Below are positions 24,729 through 34,161 of a stretch of 64,000 bases of DNA, piece by piece. The stretch's first letter is position 1; the number at the start of each line of letters is the position of its first letter. The stretch comes from Mycolicibacterium celeriflavum (GTDB lineage: Bacteria > Actinomycetota > Actinomycetes > Mycobacteriales > Mycobacteriaceae). The translations under genes were made by a program, and so were the position numbers. Under the pieces are notes generated by a model. That model was not told where the DNA came from, did not search any database, and saw nothing but the letters and a program-made list of their open reading frames with translations. The stretch is taken from NCBI RefSeq assembly GCF_010731795.1, contig NZ_AP022591.1:2852001-2916000 (forward strand), written 5' to 3'.

Positions 24729-26830
24729 CAGAGTGTCTGCGCCTGGATGGCCGTGATCGCGACGGTGTTGACGATGTCCTCCACCAACGCCCCGCGTGAG
24801 AGGTCGTTGACGGGTTTCTTCAGCCCCTGCAGCACCGGTCCGATCGCGATCGCGCCCGCGCTGCGCTGCACCGCCTTGTAGGTGTTGTTACCGGTGTTGA
24901 GGTCGGGGAAGATCAGCACCGTCGCGCGGCCGGCCACCTTCGACTCCGGCATCTTCGACTTGGCCACCGACGGTTCCACCGCAGCGTCGTACTGGATCGG
25001 CCCGTCGACAAGCAGGTCCGGCTCCCGCGCTATCACCAATTCCGTAGCCGCTCGGACCTTCTCGACTTCTGCGCCGGCCCCGCTGGTGCCCGTCGAGTAG
25101 GACAGCATCGCGACCCGTGGTTCGATTCCGAAGCTGGCCGCGGTGCGTGCCGACGAGATCGCGATGTCGGCCAGTTGCTCCGACGTCGGGTCCGGCACGA
25201 TCGCGCAGTCGCCGTAGGCCAGCACCCGGTCGGCCAAACACATCAGGAAGATGCTCGACACCGTCTCGACGTCGGGCAGCGTCTTGATGATCTCGAATGC
25301 CGGCCGCACCGTGTGCGCGGTGGTGTGCCGCGCCCCGGAGACCATGCCGTCGACCATGTCGTTGTAGACCAGCATGGTGCCGAAATACGAGACGTCGTGG
25401 ATGGTCTCGCGGGCCTGTTCGACGGTGACGCCCTTGTGCTTTCGCAGTTCGGCGTACTGTTCGGCGAACTTGTCACACAAGTCGCTGGTCTGCGGGTTGA
25501 GCACGGTGGCGCCGGAGATGTCGACGCCCAGTTCGGCTGCGCGGGGACGGATCTGCGACTCGTCGCCAAGGATCGTCAGGTCGGCGACGCCGCGGTGCAG
25601 CAGTCGGCCCGCGGCGGTCAGGATGCGGTCGTCGTCGCCCTCGGGCAGCACGATGTGTTTACGGTCGGACCGGGCCCAGTCCAGCAACTTGTAGGTGAAC
25701 ATCTGCGGGGTGACCACCGCCGGGATCGGGATCGCCAGCTGCGCAAGCAGTTCTCGGGTGTCGACGTGCGCCTCCATCAGCGCCAGCGCCGTGTCGATCT
25801 TGCGAACCGAGGCCGCCGTCACCCGGCCGCGGGCCGATGCCACCCGGCTCGCCGTCTCGAACGTTCGAAACTCGGTGGCGATGATCGGTAACCGCAACCC
25901 CAGGCCCGACACCAGCGCGGCGATCGCCGGATGCAGTTCCAGCCCGCCGTTGAGGATGATGCAGGACAGTGACGGAAAGCCTTCGGCGGCATGGGCGCTG
26001 GCCAACGCGAGCACGACGTCGGACCGGTCACCCGCCGCGATGACGGCGACGCCCTCGGTGAGTCGCTCGAGCACCCGTTCGGCGGTCATCCCTGCGACCA
26101 TCAGATCCATCGCCTCACGCGACAGCAGCGCCGGATCACCGCTGAGCAACGTGCCTTCCACCGCCTGCTGCAGTTCGGTGACCGAGGGCGCGACCAGCAG
26201 CGGCTCCTCCGGCAGCGCGTAGCACTTGGGCTCGAAGCCCTTCAGCGCGTCGGTCACCGCGGACAGTTGAGCGGGATCGCAGCGGTTGGCGACGACCGCC
26301 GCGGTGTGCGCATGCTGGGCGGCGATCTCGCCCAGGCAGATGTCGACGATGTGGGCGACCTGCTCGGGAGTGCGGTCCTTGGCCTTCACCGCCAGCACCA
26401 CCGGGGCGCCGAGGTTGGCCGCGATACGCGCATTGGTCGACAGCTCGCTGGGCGCGGCGACGTCGGTGTAGTCGCTGCCGACGATCAACACTGCGTCGCA
26501 GCGGTCGGCCACCCGGTGGTACCGGTCGACGATGTCGGCCAGTGCGCCGTCGGGGTTGTCGTGCAGCTGCTCGTAGCCGACGCCCACGCTGTCGTCGTAG
26601 GACAGTCCGGCGGTGCTGTGCTCGAGTAGCAGCTCGAGGATGTAATCCCGGTCCTCGCCGAGCCGGGTGATCGGCCGGAAGACACCGACTTTGGCCACCG
26701 TGGCCGTCAACCGGTGCAGGATGCCCAGCGCGACCGTCGACTTGCCGGTGTCCCCTTCGGGCGATGCCACGTAAATGGCGGATGAGCGCTCGCGCGAAGA
26801 CAACGGCTCCGAGACGGGATCGGCGGGCAC
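24728..26830 (-). CDS. pta: Phosphate acetyltransferase, long form
   Basis: Pta makes acetyl phosphate from acetyl-CoA. The 700-residue long form has an N-terminal P-loop ATPase-like regulatory domain (GDTGKST at about 26-32), a central DRTGG-type domain, and the C-terminal catalytic PTA_PTB domain (from about 370; [40 protein letters not shown]). The GTG start has TAGGCT 7 nt upstream, fitting a leaderless transcript. ackA follows with a 1-nt overlap. Confidence 0.96.
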   Translation of the reverse strand: MPADPVSEPLSSRERSSAIYVASPEGDTGKSTVALGILHRLTATVAKVGVFRPITRLGEDRDYILELLLEHSTAGLSYDDSVGVGYEQLHDNPDGALADIVDRYHRVADRCDAVLIVGSDYTDVAAPSELSTNARIAANLGAPVVLAVKAKDRTPEQVAHIVDICLGEIAAQHAHTAAVVANRCDPAQLSAVTDALKGFEPKCYALPEEPLLVAPSVTELQQAVEGTLLSGDPALLSREAMDLMVAGMTAERVLERLTEGVAVIAAGDRSDVVLALASAHAAEGFPSLSCIILNGGLELHPAIAALVSGLGLRLPIIATEFRTFETASRVASARGRVTAASVRKIDTALALMEAHVDTRELLAQLAIPIPAVVTPQMFTYKLLDWARSDRKHIVLPEGDDDRILTAAGRLLHRGVADLTILGDESQIRPRAAELGVDISGATVLNPQTSDLCDKFAEQYAELRKHKGVTVEQARETIHDVSYFGTMLVYNDMVDGMVSGARHTTAHTVRPAFEIIKTLPDVETVSSIFLMCLADRVLAYGDCAIVPDPTSEQLADIAISSARTAASFGIEPRVAMLSYSTGTSGAGAEVEKVRAATELVIAREPDLLVDGPIQYDAAVEPSVAKSKMPESKVAGRATVLIFPDLNTGNNTYKAVQRSAGAIAIGPVLQGLKKPVNDLSRGALVEDIVNTVAITAIQAQTL

Positions 26831-26851
26831 GCGCCCCAGCCTAAGGCAATC

Positions 26852-27823
26852 TCATCCGGCGGTCGGGTCCATCGGCACGTCGACGGTGGCCGCGAGTCCG
26901 CGGTGATCGGAACCCGGAAGCGCCACGGTGTAGGCCACCGTCGCAGCGCAGTTGCGCGTCAGCACGTGGTCGATGCCGATCACCGGCGGGCTCCACGGCT
27001 TGCTGGGATAGCTGCGGGTCATGCCCGCACCGGCCTGTTCGGCGGCATCGCGGTACCCCTCGGCCAGCAGCGCCCGGAAGGGGCGCATGTCGTAGGTGGC
27101 GTTGAGGTCGCCGGCGACGACGACCGCGCCGGAACCGGCGTCACGGGCGACGGCCCGCATAGTCTCGGGCAACCGCGCGATGTCGCCGCTGAACCAGCGC
27201 AGCGGCTGCACCCACGGCGCGGCCAGATGCACGGCGAGCACGGTGAGGTCGGCCCGCACTCCGGGCACCCGGACGTGGGCGCGAAGCATCGGCATCTGGT
27301 AGCCCGCGACGGACGCGGCCGCCACGATCGGATGCCTGCTCCACACGCCGATGCCCGCCGCCATCGGGCGCGGGTCGAGCACCCGGTGGCCGAACACGGC
27401 GTCGAGTCCGGCGGCCGACAAGGCGTTCGCGGCCTCCGGTGTCATCTCCTGGACGACGAGCACATCCGCCGAGCCGGTCGCCAGTTCGACGACCGCGCGC
27501 GCGTCGGCCCGGCCCATCCCGAGGTTGGCGGTCAGCACCCGTAGCGCAATCGAGGGCACCGAGGTCTTCTCCGGCCCGAAGTACCGCGGGGCGAGCACGG
27601 CGAGCATCGCCAGGCACAGCACCGCGGCCAGGATCGTCGGCACCCACCGCCGCGCGACCGCGAACAAAACCATGGCGGCGATGCCCGGCGCCGTCAGGTA
27701 CGGCGCTGCCGCGGCGAGGATCAGCACGATCTCGTGATCGATCGGCAGATAGCGCGACAGCAGCCCTGCGAGCGCCACCGCGAATGCGAGCGCGCCGAGG
27801 ACCGTTGCCGGTACTCGAATCAT
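26852..27823 (-). CDS. Membrane-anchored endonuclease/exonuclease/phosphatase family protein
   Basis: The 323-residue protein has three N-terminal membrane helices (about residues 5-85), followed by an EEP-fold domain with LTANLGMGRAD, VVQEM, VVAGDLNATYDMRPF, IDHVLTRN and PGSDHRGLAATV, the usual metal-binding and catalytic blocks. The catalytic domain should face outward. Members of this group may act on phosphodiesters of lipids or nucleic acids; the substrate is unknown. It lies between pta and fgd1 on the same strand. Confidence 0.87.
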   Translation of the reverse strand: MIRVPATVLGALAFAVALAGLLSRYLPIDHEIVLILAAAAPYLTAPGIAAMVLFAVARRWVPTILAAVLCLAMLAVLAPRYFGPEKTSVPSIALRVLTANLGMGRADARAVVELATGSADVLVVQEMTPEAANALSAAGLDAVFGHRVLDPRPMAAGIGVWSRHPIVAAASVAGYQMPMLRAHVRVPGVRADLTVLAVHLAAPWVQPLRWFSGDIARLPETMRAVARDAGSGAVVVAGDLNATYDMRPFRALLAEGYRDAAEQAGAGMTRSYPSKPWSPPVIGIDHVLTRNCAATVAYTVALPGSDHRGLAATVDVPMDPTAG

Positions 27824-27850
27824 GTTGTGCTGGTGGGGATGTCGGGATAG

Positions 27851-28858
27851 TCAGCCGAGGCGGCGCAGCCGCGGCTCGAGGTCACGCTGGAAGAGCTCGA
27901 GGAACCGGCGCTGGTCGTGGCCGGGAGCGTGGAACACCAGGTGGTTCAGCCCCCACTCGACGTACTGGCCGACCTTCTCGACGGCCTCGTCCGGATCCGA
28001 TGCGACGATCCACCGTTTGGCGACCTGCTCGATGGGCAGTTCGTCGGCGGCCTTCTCCATCTCGATCGGGTCGTCGATGGAGTGCTTCTGCTCGGCGGTC
28101 AACGACAGCGGCGCCCAGAACCGGGTGTTCTCCAGCGCAAGCTCGGGATCGGTGTCGTAGGAGATCTTGATCTCGATCATCCGGTCGATGTCGTCGACCT
28201 GTCTGCCGGCAGCCGCTGCACCTTCGGCGACCGCAGGAATGAGTTTGTCCTTGTAGAGTTCCTCGCCCTTGCCGCTGGTGCAGATGAACCCGTCGCCCGC
28301 CCGCCCCGCATACTTGGCGACCACCGGTCCGCCCGCCGCGATGTACACCGGGATGCCGCCCTCGGGCACGTCGTAGATCGACGCTCCCTTGGTGCGGTAG
28401 TACTCGCCATCGAAATCAACGCGGTCACCCAGCCACAACTCGCGCATCAGCTTGACCGACTCCCGCAGCCGGGCGAAGCGCTCCTTGAACTCCGGCCAGT
28501 CGCCCTCGTATCCGGTGGCGATCTCGTTGAGCGCCTCACCGGTGCCCACGCCGAGGAAGATCCGGTTCGGATACAGACATCCCATCGTGGCGAACGCCTG
28601 CGCGATCACCGCGGGGTTGTACCGGAATGTCGGGGTCAGCACCGACGTGCCGAGGATCAGGTTCTTGGTGCGCTCGCCGACGGCGGTCATCCACGCCAGG
28701 GAGAACGGTGCGTGGCCGCCCTCGTGACGCCATGGCTGGAAGTGGTCGCTGACCGTCGCACTGTCCATGCCGTGCTCTTCGGCCGCCACGGCCAGCTCGA
28801 CCAGTTCCCGCGGCGCGAACTGCTCCGCCGACGCCTTGTATCCGAGTTTCAAGTCCAC
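27851..28858 (-). CDS. fgd1: F420-dependent glucose-6-phosphate dehydrogenase
   Basis: FGD oxidises glucose-6-phosphate to 6-phosphogluconolactone and reduces coenzyme F420. The 335-residue luciferase-like TIM-barrel has the catalytic SDHFQPW (His39, Trp42 from this GTG start), [22 protein letters not shown], and [12 protein letters not shown], which bind F420 and substrate. This gene is a strong actinobacterial, especially mycobacterial, marker. The GTG is followed by [13 protein letters not shown] as in known FGD1 proteins. It is divergent from the beta-lactamase-fold gene. Confidence 0.97.
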   Translation of the reverse strand: MDLKLGYKASAEQFAPRELVELAVAAEEHGMDSATVSDHFQPWRHEGGHAPFSLAWMTAVGERTKNLILGTSVLTPTFRYNPAVIAQAFATMGCLYPNRIFLGVGTGEALNEIATGYEGDWPEFKERFARLRESVKLMRELWLGDRVDFDGEYYRTKGASIYDVPEGGIPVYIAAGGPVVAKYAGRAGDGFICTSGKGEELYKDKLIPAVAEGAAAAGRQVDDIDRMIEIKISYDTDPELALENTRFWAPLSLTAEQKHSIDDPIEMEKAADELPIEQVAKRWIVASDPDEAVEKVGQYVEWGLNHLVFHAPGHDQRRFLELFQRDLEPRLRRLG

Positions 28859-28893
28859 ACGTCGTTTCTACTCCACCCTCCTAAACTCGCGGC

Positions 28894-29634
28894 ATGGCAG
28901 CAGAGCTGAGGGCCATCACCGACAGCGTCCATTTCGCCTACACCGACCTGGTCAACTGGACGCTGGTCACCGACGACACCGGGGTGGTGTTGATCGACAC
29001 CGGCTTCCCCGGCAACCGCGACGACGTCTTGCGGTCGATGCGCCAGCTCGGCTTCGACGTCGACGAGCTGCGCGCAATCCTGTTGACGCACGCGCACATC
29101 GACCACTTCGGCTCCGCGATCTGGTTCGCCAGAACGCACGGCACGCCGGTGTACTGCCACGCCGCCGAGGTGGGCCACGCCAAGCGGGAGTATCTCGAGC
29201 AGGCCTCGCCGGTCGACATCGCCAAGCACATCTGGCAGCCGCGCTACCTCACCTGGTCGGTGGCGATCACCCGCAAGGGCGGCATGGTGCGCGACGGCAT
29301 CCCCACCGCGCAGGCCCTCACCGAGGAGGTCGGGGTGGGCCTGCCGGGTAAGCCGATGGCGATTCCGACGCCGGGCCACACCGGTGGGCACTGCTCTTTT
29401 CTCGTCGACGGTGTGTTGGTGAGCGGCGACGCGTTGGTCACCGGTCATCCGCTGTTGTCGCGCGGTGGCCCACAACTGCTGCCGAACCTGTTCAACCATG
29501 ACCAAGACGGCTGCGTGCGTAGCCTGGCCGCGCTGGGCCTGCTGGACGCCGAGGTGCTGCTGCCCGGGCACGGCCCGGTGTGGCGGGGGTCGATCCGGGA
29601 AGCAGCGGAGGCCGCGGCGGCCGGGCGCGGCTAG
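28894..29634 (+). CDS. Metallo-beta-lactamase-fold hydrolase
   Basis: This 246-residue protein has the zinc motif H-x-H-x-D-H in LLTHAHIDHFGS plus the later ligands in PTPGHTGGHCSF and SGDALVTGHP, and a distal PGHGPV. The fold covers glyoxalase-II-like thioesterases, lactonases and nucleases; the activity here is unknown. It corresponds in position to M. tuberculosis Rv0406c next to fgd1. TAAACT 6 nt before the ATG suggests a leaderless start. Confidence 0.9.
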   Translation: MAAELRAITDSVHFAYTDLVNWTLVTDDTGVVLIDTGFPGNRDDVLRSMRQLGFDVDELRAILLTHAHIDHFGSAIWFARTHGTPVYCHAAEVGHAKREYLEQASPVDIAKHIWQPRYLTWSVAITRKGGMVRDGIPTAQALTEEVGVGLPGKPMAIPTPGHTGGHCSFLVDGVLVSGDALVTGHPLLSRGGPQLLPNLFNHDQDGCVRSLAALGLLDAEVLLPGHGPVWRGSIREAAEAAAAGRG

Positions 29635-29951
29635 ACGATTTTCTGGTAGCCGAGCAGGAAGACCGCGGTCAGGCACAGGCCGCAGGCGACCACGATCGTC
29701 GGCATCAGGATCATGGCGTCGAGCTCGTCGTCGTCGAGCACGTCGCTTTCGAATCGGCCGAACAGCACCCGCGCCACCCCGGTTCGCCGGAACGTGTGCA
29801 CCATGCCGCGGACGGCTCTGCTCTCGCGCCGTCGGCCGATGAACACCCTCGACGCCACCCCGATCAGGACAGTCAGCAGTCCGGCCGCAACCAGCAGCCA
29901 GCCGACCATCGTCTGCGATAACGCCACAATCACCCCCGGTGTCTGCGACAC
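29631..29951 (-). CDS. Two-helix membrane protein, unknown function
   Basis: This 106-residue protein has membrane helices at about 15-37 and 82-101, linked by a basic-acidic loop (GRRRESRAVRG ... ESDVLDDDELDAM). The GTG start has TAAGCT 8 nt upstream, a possible leaderless promoter. Its stop overlaps the convergent metallo-hydrolase gene by 4 nt. I do not recognise the family. Confidence 0.65.
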   Translation of the reverse strand: MSQTPGVIVALSQTMVGWLLVAAGLLTVLIGVASRVFIGRRRESRAVRGMVHTFRRTGVARVLFGRFESDVLDDDELDAMILMPTIVVACGLCLTAVFLLGYQKIV

Positions 29952-29962
29952 CTCGACCCAGC

Positions 29963-30469
29963 TTATCGGCCGGGGCGCAGGTCCTTGGCGAACGCGATGG
30001 GATACCCGTCGCCCTCGGCGGGCAGCGGCTCGGCGAGGCGGGCGTAGCCCGCGGACAGATACAGCGCCTCGGCCTCCGGCTGGCGGTCACCGGTCGTCAG
30101 GTAGACGCGGGCATAGCCGCGGACGGCGATCTCCCGCTCGAGTTCACCCAGCAGCGCCTTGGCGTAGCCACGCCGGCGGTGGTCGCTGTCGGTCCAGATC
30201 CGCTTGAGTTCGGCGGTGTCGGCATCGAATCGGCGGAACGCACCGCCGGTCACGGGTCGTCCGGCGCGCATACCGATGAGCAGACCGCCGTGCGGGGCCT
30301 CGAACTCGTCGGCGGGGTGGCTGCGCAGCCAGGTCATCACCCGTTGTTCGGTGCTGCCGTAGCGGCGGGCGTACTCGACCGCGAGTTCGGCGAGAAGCGG
30401 CGCGGCCAGCGGATCGTCCTGACTGACCGACACGAAGCGGAGTTGATGGACTGCGGCGGACTCGCTCAC
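29963..30469 (-). CDS. GNAT-family N-acetyltransferase
   Basis: This 168-residue acetyltransferase shows the acetyl-CoA pyrophosphate loop in RRRGYAKALL and the terminal A-E-A-L-Y-L-S-A-G-Y segment typical of GCN5-like enzymes. I chose GTG 30469 because GGAAGGA lies 7-8 nt before it; the longer TTG start at 30487 would overlap the divergent SDR start codon. The substrate is unknown. Confidence 0.85.
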   Translation of the reverse strand: MSESAAVHQLRFVSVSQDDPLAAPLLAELAVEYARRYGSTEQRVMTWLRSHPADEFEAPHGGLLIGMRAGRPVTGGAFRRFDADTAELKRIWTDSDHRRRGYAKALLGELEREIAVRGYARVYLTTGDRQPEAEALYLSAGYARLAEPLPAEGDGYPIAFAKDLRPGR

Positions 30470-30486
30470 GCGCTTATCCTTCCGCA

Positions 30487-31335
30487 ATGACGTCGGAGCC
30501 GAGCGTGTCGGGCAAGGTGGCTTTCATCACCGGAGGGGCGTCCGGCATCGGTGCGGCGCTGGCGACCAAGCTCGCTGACGGTGGCGCGGAGATGTGGATC
30601 GCCGATCGCCAGATCGGTCCGGCACAGGAGTTGGCACAACGGCTCAACAGCGGTGGCGCAAAGGCGCATGCGGTCGAGCTCGACGTGCGCGACTATCCGG
30701 CGTTCGAGCGCGTCGTCGCCGACGCGGTGCAGCAATCCGGGCGGATCGACTTCCTGTTCAACAATGCCGGCATCGGGGTGGGCGGCGAGATCGACTCGTA
30801 CACACTCGACGACTGGAACGACGTCATCGACGTAAACCTGCGCGGCGTGGTGCACGGCATTCAAGCGGTCTATCCAATCATGATCCGTCAACGCTCCGGC
30901 CACATCGTCAACACCGCCTCCATGGCCGGCTTGATGACGAACGGCAGCCAGGCGAGTTACGCCGCCACCAAACATGCCGTGGTCGCGCTCTCGCGGACGC
31001 TGCGGGTGGAGGCCGAGCGTCACAATGTGCGGGTCTCGGTGCTGTGTCCGGGCGTGATCCGGACACCGATCCTCACCGGCGGCGAGTACGGACGCCTCAA
31101 CCTTCCCACCGCCAGCAGCGACGACATCCTCAAATCCTGGGAGCAGCTGCGGCCGATGGCGCCCGAAAAGTTCGCCGACCGCGCCCTGCGGGCCGTCCTA
31201 CGGAATGACGTGATCGTCGTGGTGCCCGGCTGGTGGAAGATGATTTGGTATCTGGAACGGATCTCACCGGCGTTGACGCTGCGGCTTGCGAAACGCGTGC
31301 TCAAACAGTGGCGTGAACTGGAGTCGACGCCCTGA
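30487..31335 (+). CDS. Short-chain dehydrogenase/reductase
   Basis: This 282-residue classical SDR has the cofactor motif ITGGASGIGAALA, the NNAG motif (FNNAGIG), and the catalytic Ser-Tyr-Lys in NTASMAGLMTNGSQASYAATK. The extended C-terminal region (about 230-282) with a hydrophobic stretch suggests membrane association. TATCCT lies 6 nt before the ATG, so a leaderless transcript is likely. It is divergent from the GNAT gene and converges on the HNH gene with only 6 bp between stops. Confidence 0.9.
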   Translation: MTSEPSVSGKVAFITGGASGIGAALATKLADGGAEMWIADRQIGPAQELAQRLNSGGAKAHAVELDVRDYPAFERVVADAVQQSGRIDFLFNNAGIGVGGEIDSYTLDDWNDVIDVNLRGVVHGIQAVYPIMIRQRSGHIVNTASMAGLMTNGSQASYAATKHAVVALSRTLRVEAERHNVRVSVLCPGVIRTPILTGGEYGRLNLPTASSDDILKSWEQLRPMAPEKFADRALRAVLRNDVIVVVPGWWKMIWYLERISPALTLRLAKRVLKQWRELESTP

Positions 31336-31341
31336 CGCCAC

Positions 31342-32781
31342 TCAAAACGGCGGTGGTCCCGAATTACCTTGTGCGCGTTCGGTGTTGATGCGTGCGGCGC
31401 GGTTGGCGGCGCGGGTGGGCATCATCGCGCCGCGTTCCGCACCAGACGGTAGTGCGTGCTTGGGCGGCGGGAGGTCGGTGGCGGTGGTGTCCCAATCGGG
31501 GAAGAAACTTCGACACCCCGGATGGGTCGTGTAAGTGCGGCCCGTCGGCGCCGTCCACACAACGGTGCCATCGGAAAACAACAGCAGCGCCCAGTCCCCC
31601 ACCCAGAAAGTCTTCAAATGGTGGTGTTTACGGCATAAACAGATCAGATTGGCCGCGTGCGTGACTCCCAGCGGATACGGGATCACATGGTCGATATCGC
31701 ACAACACCGCGGGCACCGCGCAGCCGGGAAATCTGCAGGTCAAATCCCGCGCCCGCACGAACGCCGCCAACCTGGCGCTGGGCCGGTACCGCGGCTCAGG
31801 CTCGGCGGCCGGCAGCCTCAGCGGCCGTAGTTTGGCGCCGTCGCGCAACAACTCCGCCAGCATCGGGGTCGGTAGCGGCGTGTTGTCGGGCAACAAAGCC
31901 GTCCCGCTGTCCCGGCGCTCTTCTGACGGCGATTGCGCGGCCGCGGGAGCGTGTGGCACGGCGTTCAATTCCTTGGCCGCGTCGATGGCGGTCTGGTCGG
32001 CGATCACGTTGATCACCACCGACGACTTGGGCGCCGGATTGCCAGCCGCCGGGCACTGCGGTGATCCGCACGCACACGGCAGGACGTCGTTGCCGTTGCC
32101 GATCGCGGCGAACGCATCTGCGCGCCGCTCGGCGGCCGTGCGCGGATCGTCGTCACATACCCCTGCGACCATCGCCGCGACCCGCTTCTTCCACACCTGC
32201 GCATCGTGGGCCAACAGCCGGGCCCACACCGAGGTGGTCCCGGCCTCGTCCTCGTAACCGCCGACGACGAAGTCGCGGGTCCGCGCATTCTGGCGGGCGA
32301 TGATCACCGCCTCCGGATCGAACCGCTGCACCAACGCATCCACCGCGTCATCGAGCCGGTCATCCGACAGAGGCCCCCACTTCAGTGCCCTCTCGGCCAC
32401 CGCCGCATCGATGCGCGCCCACACCTCGTCCTCAGTGATCAGCCGGGTGCGCCAGGTGATCGCCGCGACCACCCGACTGGAAAGCCGACCCTCCCGAAAC
32501 AGCGCGGCCACTGCGGGTAGGTGATCGCGCAGCGTCTCGGCAATCCGCATCTGCCCCGAGGCCTTACGGTGACTGATCGACATCGCCGCAGCGATCTCGG
32601 CAGCCGTGCTGTCCCACGGATCACACAGCCACCACTCCCGCGGATCATCGGCAGCCTCGCGCAACCGGCGCGCGGTCAATTCCCCCACCGCCGCACTCCG
32701 AAGCGCCCCGGCAGCGGCCTCAGCGCGGGTGGCCTCCTCAATCGTGGCCACCAACCCCGCCTCGTCAACGCTGTCGAACAT
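31342..32781 (-). CDS. 13E12-type DUF222/HNH endonuclease-domain protein
   Basis: The 479-residue protein belongs to the large mycobacterial 13E12 family: an N-terminal DUF222 region starting MFDSVDEAGLVATIEEA and a C-terminal HNH nuclease domain (CRFPGCAVP, CDIDHVIPYPLG, NLICLCRKHHHLKT) with two zinc-binding Cys/His pairs. The true role of this family is unknown, but some members are DNA-damage inducible, and here a perfect LexA box covers the start codon. The family often lies in mobile or repeated loci; no flanking repeat was seen here. Confidence 0.92.
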   Translation of the reverse strand: MFDSVDEAGLVATIEEATRAEAAAGALRSAAVGELTARRLREAADDPREWWLCDPWDSTAAEIAAAMSISHRKASGQMRIAETLRDHLPAVAALFREGRLSSRVVAAITWRTRLITEDEVWARIDAAVAERALKWGPLSDDRLDDAVDALVQRFDPEAVIIARQNARTRDFVVGGYEDEAGTTSVWARLLAHDAQVWKKRVAAMVAGVCDDDPRTAAERRADAFAAIGNGNDVLPCACGSPQCPAAGNPAPKSSVVINVIADQTAIDAAKELNAVPHAPAAAQSPSEERRDSGTALLPDNTPLPTPMLAELLRDGAKLRPLRLPAAEPEPRYRPSARLAAFVRARDLTCRFPGCAVPAVLCDIDHVIPYPLGVTHAANLICLCRKHHHLKTFWVGDWALLLFSDGTVVWTAPTGRTYTTHPGCRSFFPDWDTTATDLPPPKHALPSGAERGAMMPTRAANRAARINTERAQGNSGPPPF

Positions 32782-32789
32782 ATGTTCGA
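32774..32789 (-). promoter_or_regulatory. LexA (SOS) box over the start of the HNH gene
   Basis: TCGAAC-ATAT-GTTCGA is a perfect 16-bp palindrome and matches the mycobacterial LexA consensus TCGAAC-N4-GTTCGA at every fixed base. It covers the ATG of the HNH gene (CAT at 32779-32781 on the plus strand). LexA binding would block initiation or elongation, so expression should rise after DNA damage. This also supports the start at 32781, with transcription beginning within or just before the box. Confidence 0.88.
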
Positions 32790-32849
32790 TATTGCCATAA
32801 ACCACTGACACGTCGATGATTAATGCGCGCTCAGCCCACTTCCGAGCCA

Positions 32850-32869
32850 AACTTGACAGGTGTAAAGTT
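32850..32869 (+). promoter_or_regulatory. Near-perfect 20-bp operator overlapping the -10 of the SDR gene
   Basis: AACTTGACA-GG-TGTAAAGTT has 9-bp arms with a single mismatch and a 2-bp spacer, a shape typical of TetR or FadR-like operators. It contains TAAAGT (32863-32868), which lies 8 nt before the SDR ATG at 32877 and fits a leaderless -10. A bound repressor would occlude the promoter. The cognate regulator is not evident in the window. Confidence 0.6.
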
Positions 32870-32876
32870 CCGCCGC

Positions 32877-33728
32877 ATGGACAACATCATGGGTAGGACC
32901 ATCGCGATCACCGGCGCCGCCCGCGGCATCGGTTACGCGACCGCGAAGGCGCTGCTGGCGCGCGGTGCGCGCGTGGTCATCGGCGATCGTGATGTGGCAC
33001 TGCAGGAGTCGGCCGTCGCTGGGCTGACCAAGCTCGGCTCGGTGTCGGGCTACCCGCTCGATGTCACCGACCGGCAGTCGTTCGAGACGTTCCTCGACAA
33101 GGCCCGGGTCGACGGCGGCGGCCGCATCGACGTGTTGATCAACAATGCCGGCGTTATGCCGATCGGCCCGTTCCTCGAGGAGTCCGAGCAGTCGATCCGG
33201 TCGACGCTCGAGGTGAACCTGTACGGCGTGATCACCGGCTGCCAGTTGGTGCTGCCGGAGATGATCGCGCGGCGCAGCGGCCACATCATCAACATCGCCT
33301 CGCTGTCCGGGCTGATCCCGGTGCCGGGTCAGGTGGTCTATGTGGGCGCCAAGTTCGGTGTGGTCGGATTGACTGCGGCGCTGGCCGACGAGGTCGCGCC
33401 GTACGGCGTCGACGTGTCGGTGGTCATGCCGCCGTTCACCCGCACCGAGCTGATCTCGGGCACCAAGGAAACGATCGGCACCAAGCCGGTCGAGCCGGAG
33501 GAGATCGCCGCGGCCATCGTGAAGACCCTCGAGAAGCCGAAGACGCATGTTGCGGTCCCACCGTTGCTGCGCTTCACCGCCCAGGCCTCGCAGATGTTGG
33601 GCCCGCGCGGGCGGCGCTGGATGAATCGCAAGCTCGGGCTCGACAACGTGTTCCTCGAGTTCGACACCGCCGCGCGCAAGAACTACGAGGACCGGGCCCG
33701 CACCGCGCAGGGCGTCGTCGAGGACTGA
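32877..33728 (+). CDS. Short-chain dehydrogenase/reductase
   Basis: This classical SDR of 283 residues has ITGAARGIGYATA, the NNAG motif (INNAGVMPIG) and the catalytic Ser-Tyr-Lys (NIASLSGLIPVPGQVVYVGAK). A long C-terminal extension beyond the core (RRWMNRKLGLDNVFLEF) resembles mycobacterial SDRs with unknown lipid substrates. I chose ATG 32877 because TAAAGT lies 8 nt upstream in an operator; the longer frame from 32823 would put the operator inside the coding region, and ATG 32889 is another option. Confidence 0.9.
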   Translation: MDNIMGRTIAITGAARGIGYATAKALLARGARVVIGDRDVALQESAVAGLTKLGSVSGYPLDVTDRQSFETFLDKARVDGGGRIDVLINNAGVMPIGPFLEESEQSIRSTLEVNLYGVITGCQLVLPEMIARRSGHIINIASLSGLIPVPGQVVYVGAKFGVVGLTAALADEVAPYGVDVSVVMPPFTRTELISGTKETIGTKPVEPEEIAAAIVKTLEKPKTHVAVPPLLRFTAQASQMLGPRGRRWMNRKLGLDNVFLEFDTAARKNYEDRARTAQGVVED

Positions 33729-33744
33729 CTTTCTGCGGCGAGGG

Positions 33745-34161
33745 CTAGTTGTCGAACCGCGGCGGCGGGTCGCCGAGCCGGTAGGCCTCGATGACCTCCA
33801 CGCTGTCGAAGAGTTCCTCGAAGTCGAACTGGTAGTCGTCGGCGGTGCCGACGAACACGACATGTACGACGTCCGCGACGTCGTCGGCGGTCAGCACGAT
33901 CGTCGTCACGTTGACGAGGTCCTCATCGGGCACGTCGGCGTGCGACGGCGGGTAGAACCACAACGCCGACTCCTCATCGGAGAGCTCGTCGTCGAACACC
34001 CAGCCCCGCTCGGTGATTCGCGCGTCGAAGGCCTCCAGCACGGCCGCCGTCGCGGTCTGGTCGGTCAGCGCGTGCATCACACCGTCGGGCACCCACCGCT
34101 CATTGCGGGCGACCTGACGCTTGCGCCGGCGCGCCTTCTTCGCATCGCTGCGCCTGGACAC
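33745..34161 (-). CDS. Conserved hypothetical protein, basic head and acidic body
   Basis: This 138-residue protein has a strongly basic N-terminus (RRSDAKKARRRKRQVAR) and an acidic remainder with no domain I recognise. The GTG start lies directly at the metZ stop (34162), so it is translated after metZ in the purT-rhodanese-metZ run. Its basic head could bind nucleic acid, which is only a guess. Confidence 0.75.
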   Translation of the reverse strand: MSRRSDAKKARRRKRQVARNERWVPDGVMHALTDQTATAAVLEAFDARITERGWVFDDELSDEESALWFYPPSHADVPDEDLVNVTTIVLTADDVADVVHVVFVGTADDYQFDFEELFDSVEVIEAYRLGDPPPRFDN

